From contig JAFSOD010000002.1 in NCBI GenBank assembly GCA_017447165.1, positions 1-55,327 of the forward strand: DNA of 55,327 nucleotides, given 5' to 3'. Positions 7,019 through 15,800 of the stretch are shown here, piece by piece. The position numbers and the translations under genes are program-made. The stretch is from Bacilli bacterium (lineage in GTDB: Bacteria; Bacillota_I; Bacilli_A; RFN20; CAG-826). How positions within the stretch are numbered: the stretch's first letter is position 1; the number at the start of each line of letters is the position of its first letter. The notes under the pieces were generated by a model. The model ran no database searches and was not told the DNA's origin. It worked only from the letters and a program-made list of their open reading frames with translations.

Positions 7019-9274
7019 ATGAAAAGTAACAAAATGCTTTTTTGCTTAGCTGCTCTATCTTTACTTTTGAGTGGGTGTACATTTGCTAATTCAACAAATG
7101 GTGGCGTCAATAATAATTCTGGCGGTGGAAATAATGAAACCATCACAAACAAATATACTGTTACGTTTTTGAATTATGATAATAGTTTATTGTTTAGAAC
7201 TGAGGTTGAGGAAGGGATGCCCGCTATCTATTTAGGAAGCACACCTGTAAGGCCTGAGACTTCTGATTATCGTTACGAATTTAATGGGTGGGATAAAGAT
7301 TTAAGCGCTATATACGCAAACTTAGCAACCACCGCTACATACGAAGCAATCAAAAAGAATGGTAATGGCGGAGATAATAATGAATCAAGCGGCTTAACTA
7401 GAGCTCAAAAAATGATGTATTATAACGGGACAAATGGTGTTTCTGGAGATAATCATTATGACACCCCATATGGCATTGGAAGAGCAGTTAATGCGTTGTC
7501 AGATAGATACATTGAAATTACCAATAGATATAACCGAATTTTTGATGTGGATGAATTGGTTAATTTAACTTGGACAAAAACAACATTAAGACAGCAGGAT
7601 GCAAAAGTAATTTCTGAGGATTCTGCTGCTAAATTTCAGGAATCGCTAGCGATTAGTTATGGCAATAAAACATCCGCTTCTGCTGGTGTTGAAGGAATAT
7701 TTACAGCCGGTGTTGATACAGACTTTGGCATTTCTAATGATCTTCATATCAACAAAGATACGCATGAAATTGTTTCAAAGCTATATCAAAACATCAATGG
7801 TTTTTCTATCGAAATTGAAGGATATAACGACTACAGAAATTTTAGAGATTGTTTAAGCTCTAGGTTGCTTGAAGATATAGTTGCTATTGAAAATGGCACT
7901 ATGTCTACTGATAAGTTTTTTGAATTCTATGGTACACATGTCGTTATGGCTGGGTATTATGGTGGCAGAATTGAATGTAATTATCACTTAATGTTTGATG
8001 ATTCTCAGGTGACAGATGCAATGATGGCGACTTACAAAACCAAGGCAAGTGCTGGTTTAAAGTCTGCTCAAGCAAGTGCATCAGCTTCTTCGGAAACAAA
8101 TTTCAGTATTAAAAATGAAATTGATGTAAACATTACTGCTACTTCTGAGTCTTTTACTTTTAAAGGTAGAGGTGGCAAATATATTAGTGGTGCAACTGAA
8201 AAAGCATTTATGCAAAACTATGCATCTTGGGTTGAAAGTTTTAATGAAAACGAAGAAAACTATAGCGTTTTGGTTGATGTTCCCGATAGAGCTTTAATGC
8301 CAATTTGGAATTTGTTTCCAACAGACCATTCTGAAGCGGCAAATATTGTTCTTAATGCTTTTATGACAGAGGCAAGTCAATGTAAGAGTGAATGGCTTGA
8401 GAAATGTGCATACATTTATGATGATGATTCAATTAATGACACTGTTAATTTTGCTGGAGGGGCAGGTACAGCGGAATCTCCATATTTGATTAATAAGCCA
8501 GAACAATTATCAAATGTTATAAATAACATGAGCGCGTGTTATAAACTTATAAGCGATATCAATCTTTCAAAATTTGCTAACTGGGAACCAATTGGCGGAT
8601 GTTATAGAAAAACTCCTTTCAACGGCGTTTTTGATGGAAATGGTTTTGAAATTAAAAATATGACAAGAACAGCTCAAATTCCAGAGCAAGATAGTAGAAG
8701 TTTCTATGGATTCTTTGGCAAATTAGGAGAAGGTGCAGTTGTAAAGAATATAAAATTCACAAACGTTAATGTTGTGTTTTCTGGTCCGGCAAATAACAAT
8801 GGTGGTGCACGCTGTTTCTTTGGCATTGTTGCTGGAGAAAGCGATAGCGCTAGAATAGAGAATATCGAGACAACAGGATTGATTAAATATGATTGTTTTA
8901 CCAACGGAGAGACATTTATAGCTGGAATTTGTGGTAATTCCGTAAACAGCGAAATTCATAATTGTGTTAATGGAGCAGAAGTATCTGGCTGTAGATATAG
9001 TATTGTTGCTGGCGGTATTGCCGCTTATGCTCTAGGTGGTAAAATTTATAACTGCAAAAATAAAGGAAATGTAGAGCCGATTGGTTGCTGTTTCGGTGGT
9101 GGTATGTCTTATGCTAGTGGCATTTGCGCAGTTACAAGTGAAACTTCAAAAATTGACGTATATAATCCTATCAATGAAGGAGTTGTACAAGCGCACAAAG
9201 TATCTGGATGGACAGGAAATGATGTAAGGACAAGCGAAACAGGCTTTGTCTCATATTGGCATACAAGATATTAG
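7019..9274 (+). CDS. MACPF/perforin-like lipoprotein with InlB-type and beta-helix repeats
   Basis: 751 residues. The second ATG (7019) is chosen because AAGAGGT ends six bases before it. A lipoprotein signal peptide ends at LLLSGC. About 45-110 is an InlB B-repeat-like domain (YTVTFLNYDN...FNGWD). About 120-420 is a MACPF domain: YGTHVVMAGYYGG matches the family pattern Y-G-T-H-x-x6-G-G, with Val at the usual Phe/Tyr position. From about 480 on are GLUG/adhesin-type beta-helix repeats (GTAESPYLINKPEQL, FDGNGFEIKNMTR). MACPF proteins oligomerise into membrane pores; here it would sit on the outer face of the cell membrane, perhaps against competitors or host cells. Stands alone with its own terminator. 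Domain call is good; target unknown. Confidence 0.85.
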   Translation: MKSNKMLFCLAALSLLLSGCTFANSTNGGVNNNSGGGNNETITNKYTVTFLNYDNSLLFRTEVEEGMPAIYLGSTPVRPETSDYRYEFNGWDKDLSAIYANLATTATYEAIKKNGNGGDNNESSGLTRAQKMMYYNGTNGVSGDNHYDTPYGIGRAVNALSDRYIEITNRYNRIFDVDELVNLTWTKTTLRQQDAKVISEDSAAKFQESLAISYGNKTSASAGVEGIFTAGVDTDFGISNDLHINKDTHEIVSKLYQNINGFSIEIEGYNDYRNFRDCLSSRLLEDIVAIENGTMSTDKFFEFYGTHVVMAGYYGGRIECNYHLMFDDSQVTDAMMATYKTKASAGLKSAQASASASSETNFSIKNEIDVNITATSESFTFKGRGGKYISGATEKAFMQNYASWVESFNENEENYSVLVDVPDRALMPIWNLFPTDHSEAANIVLNAFMTEASQCKSEWLEKCAYIYDDDSINDTVNFAGGAGTAESPYLINKPEQLSNVINNMSACYKLISDINLSKFANWEPIGGCYRKTPFNGVFDGNGFEIKNMTRTAQIPEQDSRSFYGFFGKLGEGAVVKNIKFTNVNVVFSGPANNNGGARCFFGIVAGESDSARIENIETTGLIKYDCFTNGETFIAGICGNSVNSEIHNCVNGAEVSGCRYSIVAGGIAAYALGGKIYNCKNKGNVEPIGCCFGGGMSYASGICAVTSETSKIDVYNPINEGVVQAHKVSGWTGNDVRTSETGFVSYWHTRY

Positions 9275-9311
9275 ATTCATGATTAATTAAAATTAATTTA
9301 TTAATAAACAG

Positions 9312-9344
9312 AAAGAGCCCCGCTTCATTGTGTGGGCTCTTTAT
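9312..9344 (+). terminator. Terminator of MACPF gene
   Basis: AAAGAGCCC (9312-9320) pairs with GGGCTCTTT (9334-9342) plus a short T tract; 38 bases after the stop. Confidence 0.85.
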
Positions 9345-9640
9345 CTACTGCTTTATTAACTCTTCAATTTCTAAGTTAATATCGCTGATAGAGATGGAGA
9401 TCCATTTTTCTAGATAGGCTAACCGCTTAGTCGATTCTATTTTAGATTGCCTAAAATAGCTTTGGGCTTTGCATCGTTTGTCGAAAAACAGCCTGTTAGC
9501 AATTTGGGGTCACCGTCTATTGACAACCCTTTTTCTGCGTCTTTTCGCGCCTGCCATAAAAATATAACATTAAGATATAAAGGCGTTAACGGCAGATTTA
9601 GGGAAAATTGCTTAAAAACTGGCAAAAATGGGCGATTTTA
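9345..9640 (-). pseudogene. Frameshifted coding remnant, unrecognised
   Basis: The minus strand carries two overlapping protein-like frames: one upstream (NVIFLWQARKDAEKGLSIDG) ending at AILGNLK, and one downstream (FFDKRCKAQSYFRQSKIEST, then RLAYLEKWISISISDINLE) ending at TAG 9347-9345. They read like one protein split by a frameshift near 9430-9490, possibly the C-terminus of a transposase or recombinase. Family not identified. Confidence 0.3.
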
Positions 9641-9764
9641 GATACTAAATTTATGTAAGTGTCAAGAAAAACTTGTCATTTATCGCGTTGCTTAAAGACA
9701 TACTTAATGAATTTTCCCCCAAAAATTGGACCAATTCGGTACAATGAAATGGAGGGTTTTTTAT

Positions 9765-9857
9765 ATGAGCAGACGACCGAGCGAATGGCTAAAATGTGTT
9801 CATCTTCATTTTGATGAAGGGGTGCCTATTTTGAAATCGAAAGAAAAAATGGACTAG
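9765..9857 (+). pseudogene. IS3-family OrfA (HTH) remnant
   Basis: ATG 9765 after GGAGGG begins MSRRPSEWLKCVHLHFDEG, the look of an IS3-type OrfA helix-turn-helix start, but the frame stops after 30 codons. Protein-like sequence continues in another frame (GLDHSKLKY). TTGGACC about 40 bases upstream could be the element's left tip. No OrfB is left. The rest of 9640-10030 shows only this debris and the operator region. Confidence 0.5.
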
Positions 9858-9918
9858 ACCATTCAAAGTTGAAATATTCTTATTAAGAAAATTATTTACG
9901 TCAAATTTACGCAAAAAT

Positions 9919-10029
9919 CTACGCCATTTTAATTTCTAATTTTATTAGTAAACACATTGATTTGGCATCTACGCCATGATAAAATGACATAGTAAAAATA
10001 TACTTTGGCGTAGTAAATAGTAGGAGGCG
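9919..10029 (+). promoter_or_regulatory. Operator/promoter of AlbA_2-ATPase gene: repeated CTACGCCA sites
   Basis: CTACGCCA at 9919-9926 and 9969-9976, and its inverse TGGCGTAG at 10006-10013, just before the AGGAGG ribosome site. TGGC...GCCA around 9963-9976 forms a small dyad. A further GGCGTAGTAAAAATA copy lies inside the gene near 11163. Spaced sites with an inverted copy at the promoter suggest autoregulation by the gene's own HTH domain. Confidence 0.5.
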
Positions 10030-10034
10030 TATTT

Positions 10035-11363
10035 ATGAATCTTGGAAAAGAAAACGAAACGTTAGAATTTAAAGAAACAACATCTGAATTAAGGCAAGCC
10101 CTTATGGATATATCTGCTATTTTAAACAAACATGGTAGAGGCCTTTTATACTTTGGTGTAAAAGACTGGGGTGATGTTTGTGGAATGCAAGTTGGGAAAG
10201 ACACAAGAAAAACAATCACCCAAGAGATAAGAGCACATATTAAACCATTATGCATGTTTGAAATAAACGAGATGACATCTGATGACAAAACATTCATAGA
10301 AGTGTCTTTTAGCGGTGATAATCCCCCATACAGCGCTTATGATCGCTATTATTTAAGATTTGATGATCAATCTCCTGTTATGGAAAGAGATCAACTTAAT
10401 TCTTTCTTTTTAGGGTTAAATAATGATTATTCTAAATGGGAAGATGATGATTCTGGAGAATCAATTGACATTGTCGATGATGATTTCATTCAGAATTATG
10501 TAAATCGCGGTAACGCTGTTAATAGGGTAACATTTAAATATATGACAAAAGAAAATGCATTAAAGCAACTACACCTTCTTCATGAAAAAGGAAATCTAAA
10601 TAATGCGGGCAATGTTTTGTTTTCTTCTAAAAAACCAGTGCCAGTAAAACTTGCTGTGTTTGCTGGAGTTAATCGAACATCATTTATTGATATGAAAGTT
10701 TTTAATGGAAATATCTTTGAATGTATCGAAGAATCTATGAATTATATCAAGAGTCATCTCAATAAAAGTATCTCATTCGACGGATCGGTTAGGAGCAAAG
10801 AATTACCGGAAATTCCTTATGAATCCATTAGAGAAATAGTGGTAAATGCGTTCGCACATGGACTATATAAAGCATCTACTAATTTTGAGATATGTATTTT
10901 CAAAAATAGATTGACAATTTATTCTCCAGGTCACTTTCCTAAACCATATAAACCTGAAGAATTTGCTCAAGGGGATTTAGAGTCAATTCCATTTAATCCA
11001 AAGATTGTAGAAGTCTTATTTGGCGATGAAACAATTGAAAAATACGCGACTGGTTTTGGTAGAGCATTTGACTATCTAAAAGATAGTGGAGTTACCTATG
11101 ATTATGTCGATACCGGCAACGGATTTAGATTTACTTTTTACCGCAATGTTGGCGGTGTAAATGGCGTAGTAAAAATAACTAGTGGCGAAGAAAAAGTATA
11201 TGATATTTTGAAGCAAAATCCTAACGCTACTATTAGAATGATTTCTGAAGAGACTAAAATAAGTATCAGAACTGTTCAACGTATCTTGGCATCACTAAAA
11301 GAAAAAGAACTCATAATTAGAATGGGATCGGACAAAACGGGCTACTGGAAGGTGAATAAATAA
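10035..11363 (+). CDS. AlbA_2/Schlafen-type regulator with C-terminal ATPase-like and winged-helix domains
   Basis: 442 residues. An N-terminal AlbA_2 DNA-binding domain (about 1-120; ENETLEFKETTSEL, HGRGLLYFGVKDWGDVCG) is followed by a middle region and a GHKL-like ATP-binding subdomain (about 250-350; YESIREIVVNAFAHGLY, IYSPGHFPKPY). The C-terminus (about 385-440) is a winged helix (ATIRMISEETKISIRTVQRI). This is the COG2865-type 'RecG-like' transcriptional regulator family, often found near defence and mobile genes. Strong AGGAGG site. Repeated CTACGCCA motifs in its promoter suggest it controls itself. Flanked by IS debris, so it may have arrived with an element. Confidence 0.85.
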   Translation: MNLGKENETLEFKETTSELRQALMDISAILNKHGRGLLYFGVKDWGDVCGMQVGKDTRKTITQEIRAHIKPLCMFEINEMTSDDKTFIEVSFSGDNPPYSAYDRYYLRFDDQSPVMERDQLNSFFLGLNNDYSKWEDDDSGESIDIVDDDFIQNYVNRGNAVNRVTFKYMTKENALKQLHLLHEKGNLNNAGNVLFSSKKPVPVKLAVFAGVNRTSFIDMKVFNGNIFECIEESMNYIKSHLNKSISFDGSVRSKELPEIPYESIREIVVNAFAHGLYKASTNFEICIFKNRLTIYSPGHFPKPYKPEEFAQGDLESIPFNPKIVEVLFGDETIEKYATGFGRAFDYLKDSGVTYDYVDTGNGFRFTFYRNVGGVNGVVKITSGEEKVYDILKQNPNATIRMISEETKISIRTVQRILASLKEKELIIRMGSDKTGYWKVNK

Positions 11364-11688
11364 TTATGACTAGCATAAAGACTATTTGATTTATGTTTTA
11401 AATCTTCTTCATAGCGTTAATGGACTTCTTGCTTGATAACGTTAAAATTTTAATGGAAATTAAAGAAAAACACTCATTTTCTGAGTTCCACTTTAGAAAT
11501 CGGGCCCATTTTTCCGGTATCTTAATCCCATTCTATTTGAAAATGCTCCTTAAATTTGGACCAAGAAGCTTTTTACATATGAATAATCCTATTGAAAAAA
11601 GGTGCAATTAATGAATCAATTTTTCTTGCAAAAAGTGCAATTAATGAAGAATAAAGAGGATGGACATGGTTCAGTTTATCTGGGATTT
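11364..11688. other. Gene-free stretch with short direct repeat
   Basis: I see no secure gene. GTGCAATTAATGAA occurs twice (11602-11615, 11635-11648). TTTGGACCA near 11555 resembles the TTGGACC tip near 9725 and may be the other boundary of IS3-type debris around the AlbA_2 gene. Confidence 0.4.
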
Positions 11689-12303
11689 TTATTTTCTTTT
11701 CCAAATATAGCCAAAAGCAGTGGAGTATTTACCATTAAGACAATCTCTAATTTCTTGACTTCTATTAGGTTTTCCTAATTCTCTACATGCTTCTGAGATT
11801 GATTTATATGATTTGATGTATTTACCATTTAAATCTAACTGCATTATTCCAACTTTTTTAATGCTTATTTCTTGTCCTTTGTTATAGCCATATTTATCTA
11901 TTTCTTCTTCAGTTAGATAACGGTATTTTTTGCCATTAGCGGACTTAGTTTTTCCGTTTAAATTATCTCTAATTGTGTGTGGATCAACTTTATTTATTTC
12001 TGATGCTTTTTTAATAGAAGGATAGACACTAATAACTATGTTATCTATATCTATCATCGCAATTGGTCTAATCGATATCACAGTGGTCTTTTTTGTATAT
12101 GGTTCGATAGATAAAGGAACATTAGATATATCCATTCTTTTCCACTGTTTATCGTGGACTAATTTATTCTCTCTAATTGCTTTATCGATGGTACGAGAAA
12201 ACACCTTCATACTTTTGCTAGCTTCTGAAGCAGACTTATATGTTTTTATTAACTTGCCGTCTAAAGAATAACAAGCGATAACAGTGTTTTTCATATTCCC
12301 CAT
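11689..12303 (-). CDS. NUMOD/IENR1 repeat protein without nuclease domain
   Basis: 204 residues from ATG 12303, chosen because GAGGGG sits just upstream; a GTG 15 bases earlier is less likely. Three repeats of the nuclease-associated modular DNA-binding type: about 8-60 (YSLDGKLIKTYKSASEASK...QWKR), about 85-135 (IDIDNIVISVYPSIKKASE...GKKYRY), about 155-204 (LDLNGKYIKSYKSISEACRE...YIWKRK). Such modules normally form the DNA-binding tail of GIY-YIG or HNH homing endonucleases. Here the whole protein consists of them and no catalytic domain is seen, so it may be a stand-alone DNA-binding protein or the relic of a homing nuclease. Confidence 0.75.
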   Translation of the reverse strand: MGNMKNTVIACYSLDGKLIKTYKSASEASKSMKVFSRTIDKAIRENKLVHDKQWKRMDISNVPLSIEPYTKKTTVISIRPIAMIDIDNIVISVYPSIKKASEINKVDPHTIRDNLNGKTKSANGKKYRYLTEEEIDKYGYNKGQEISIKKVGIMQLDLNGKYIKSYKSISEACRELGKPNRSQEIRDCLNGKYSTAFGYIWKRK

Positions 12304-12473
12304 ATTAACCCCTCGCACTTACGTCATAACGAGAGCGACATATAGGGATTTTTCGCAATTAGCAAAAAATCAAAAAATATTTTCTTGACACTGCTAAAGG
12401 GTGTGCAGTTTCTCCAAAACATAAGTTAGTCAAAAATTACACAAAAGTGTAAAAGCATGTTCAAATAAAAAAG

Positions 12474-12508
12474 ATGAGTGCTTTAGCACTCATATATAAA
12501 GAGTGCTT
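12474..12508. promoter_or_regulatory. Three mutually exclusive pairing segments at the leader RNA start
   Basis: GAGTGC (12476-12481), GCACTC (12486-12491) and GAGTGC (12501-12506) follow each other, so the middle segment can pair with either neighbour. Left pairing makes a hairpin with a leftward T run; right pairing makes the first hairpin shared with the second leader. Confidence 0.45.
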
Positions 12509-12854
12509 GCTTCTTCTTCTTCTTCTTTATAGAATATAAAGCGAGGTTTTTGTTGGGTGAGGGCCTTGTGGTCAAGAAGGTCTAAATTCGATAAGTAGCC
12601 TCATCACTAAGGAAAGCGTGAGCAAGAAGATTAACGGTGCACATTAATCTTGTTACAAACCTTTCCGAGGTATCCATGTCTTTTTGTTTTAAATAAAAGA
12701 CGTGGAAACAACATTTCGTTTTACACATATACGCGCGATATTGTCGCAACTATATTTGTAAGCACGAATTATTGTTCATAAAAATCCCAAGGTTATTGCT
12801 GACTATTGGAAGCTCTATGGAACCGGGGAAAGAAAAGGAAAGGAGAAAAAATTT
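12485..12854 (+). ncRNA. Structured leader RNA 1 upstream of giant surface protein
   Basis: A ~370-base untranslated leader with a hairpin series matched in order by the leader at 18.9 kb: AGCACTC/GAGTGCT (12485-12507); CTTTAT/ATAAAG (12525-12541); GGGCCT/AGGTCT with loop TGGTCA (12561-12583); AAGATTAA/TTAATCTT with loop CGGTGCACA (12627-12651); ACCT/AGGT (12659-12671); CCATGTCTTTT/AAAAGACGTGG (12674-12705); TTACA-ATATA/TATAT-TGTAA enclosing GCGA/TCGC (12721-12761); then TTGTTCATA (12772-12780) and a purine-rich stretch ending in the ribosome site. Stem sequences differ from leader 2 while pairing and loops persist. No known riboswitch recognised. Confidence 0.65.
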
Positions 12855-15800
12855 ATGAACAAATTATTCACAAAGATTGCCACTCTTAGCGTTGGACTAG
12901 CTATGGCAATCGGTGTAGGTGTCGCTATTGGAAGTAATAGTAGAGTAGTTACTCAGGTTGAGGCCGCTGCTGGAGATGTTCTTAAGACCTATGATACAAA
13001 TAGTTCCACTTTCACAACCGGATACGCACGAAAATCTGGCGATAACTTTGTTTGGTGGGGCCAAAAGGGTTATTTTGGAGCAAATAACGCAACAAACCAC
13101 GGAAAATGCTTACCTACCGCTGCAGATTTGCCTGTAGTAAAAGCACAAAATACGAGTGCCTCTACATCGACTACAGGATTGTATTATCTTTATACATCAG
13201 AAGCAGTAGCAAATGTTGGTTCAGTTCAGGTTTATTTATCTGCGAAATCCGGAAGTAGCACCGTTAATGCGTACGTTGTTTCAAGTTCAACAGCTGCATC
13301 ATCCGGTTCTGCGACTTGGTCAAAGGTTACATTGGCATCAACATCAGCTTCTGTTCAAGGGGCGAATGTTGCTGCAGCTAATACTTATACCTTTACTTTT
13401 AATGCTACTGAAACTACTGCTAAATACTACGGTGTTGTTTTTTCAACAAGTTCTTACTGGCGTGCAACAGGTTTAACCTTCAAATTACTTGAAGGGGACG
13501 TTAAATATACTGTCACTTATAATCCTAATGGTGGAACAGTATCTCCAACTTCTGAGCAAGTTTCTAAGAATGGGCACCCAACGTTCCCAACTCCATCTTA
13601 CACAGGTTACACTTTCGATGGTTGGCAAGTAAATGGTGCAGGAACGTATTATACCAGCGCTAATGCCAGTTCATATACTGTCCTTTCGGCTGTTACTTTT
13701 GTAGCTCATTGGACATCTGCATCTGCAGAATCAATTACAGTTACTGGTTCTTCAAGTTTATATGTTGATGATAGCGATATCACATTGACCGCAACACCTG
13801 AAAACTTTTCACCGGCAACATACACATGGAATTCCTCAAATACAGGAGTTGCCACAATTTCCGGTAGTGGTGCAACCGCAACGCTACATGCTGTTAGTAA
13901 AGGTACAACCGTTATTACTGCAAGCGCATCTGGAACTGGAGGTACAGTTACATCGAATGAATTTACTGTCACCATTAAAAGATTCAGTATCGCATTAAGT
14001 AGTAATGAAGTTTCTATGAAAGCATCAAAGAGTACAACAGTTACTGTTACTCCAACGGATGCGAACGGTACAGTCGCTGTTACGGCTGAATCTAACGACA
14101 CAAGTGTCGCAACTGTTTCTGTTAGTGGAACAACTATTACAATTAATTCTGGAAGTGTAGGTGGTGTTTCAACCACAATTACTGTTTCTGCTAAAGATAA
14201 CGGGGGTGCTTCTGGATACCATACTGCAGTAAATCAAACCATAAGTGTTGAAGTTACTTCTGGTTATACTGTTGGAGCTCAGGTTACTGCTCTTCCTAGT
14301 GAAGACACATTGGTATTTTTAATTGCAAACGAAGGAACTGCTTCAGCTAGATATGTGACAAGTTCAATTAATACAACATCAACAAACGATGAAGATGCTT
14401 CACTATTCTATTTATCAAGTGGCGGAGTGTTACAACAATTTGATCTTGATACTGATACAAGAGGCAAATATGTTTATAACGGTGGTGGAAATACCACTAT
14501 TTCAGCCGGTAATAGCGCCGCTTATTGGGCATCAGGCATGGATAACAGCACGTATCCAGGTTTATTACAATTATCTGGAGGGCGTTTCTTATCAATTGAT
14601 GGAAATGGCGTTCCAAAAGCTTATGCCTCAAGCAACTTAGGATCATATGACAATATTTATGCTTATCTCGCCGTTGCTTCAACACCTACCGCAACTTTAA
14701 GCGGAAGTAGTGTCACAGCTTTTAAAGGTGATTCAAACGATACATCTCTAACATTGACATTAGCAAACTTTACCGCTAGTGGATTAACAGTTAGTTATAT
14801 GGATGATGGCGAAGAAGAATATGCTGCTTCTTCTAGCATTGCTACAGTTACTTGTGGCCACACAACTGGCGACAATACAGTTACGGTTGCTTTTGGTGCT
14901 ATTGGTTCAACCACTGTTAAATTAACAATTACACGTTCTAATGGCTCACCATTTGAAAAAACATTCACTGTCACTGTTAAAGAAAAACCTGGTTCAATTA
15001 CAATAAACAATACATTGGAAGATGGATATTTGGTTATTGAAAATGGCACAACCGCTCAAGAAGGCTATACCGAATTAAATGTTACAGCTAAACAAGCCGC
15101 ACCGGATCAATCTTCTGATTATACTGGACTATTAAAATATACAGTCACTACTGGTGGCGATTATGTTGGTGTTTCTGCTACTGGTAGAGTTTACGGTAAG
15201 GCTGCTGGTACTGGGACAGTTAGAGTTTATGCAAATGATTTAACCACTGTTGAAGCATTCATTAATGTTAAAGTTATGGATGACTATAGAAACGGTGTTA
15301 GTTCAGTGACATTTAACGCTAATTTAACCGCTGATGCTGGTGATGCATTAGATATTTCAGAGGTGTTTGCTACTAAGGTTGCGACAACTCGTTTTGGAAG
15401 TACTGATACTATTGCAGATGAAGAACTTAAATTCTCTTATGCACCTAGCGATTATGAAAATGCGGTTGGAGCTGCCGAATTCTTCTATGCTTGTGAAGAA
15501 ACTACTGAAGAAGGAGAAACCGAAGTTCAAACAGTGTATGTTTACTGTACATTAGATGAATCTTGGAGCTCTTCTTTCTCAATTACTGTTACTCAAACAA
15601 GCATTGATTTAACTGGCTTATCCATCAACGGAGTTATTGGAAATGAGATGAATTTATTAAGAAATACCACACATCAAATTTCCTTAACATTTACTCCTTC
15701 TAATGCTAGTGACAAGAGTGTTACCTATTCGATTGATGATGAATTATCAGACGAAGGACACAGTGTTACAGTTTCAAATACTGGCTTGATTAGCGCTGGT

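Noticed and set aside
12540-12850. Known riboswitch (TPP, lysine, cobalamin, c-di-GMP) in leader 1
   Set aside because: None of the conserved cores of these classes could be found; structure is recorded as unassigned.
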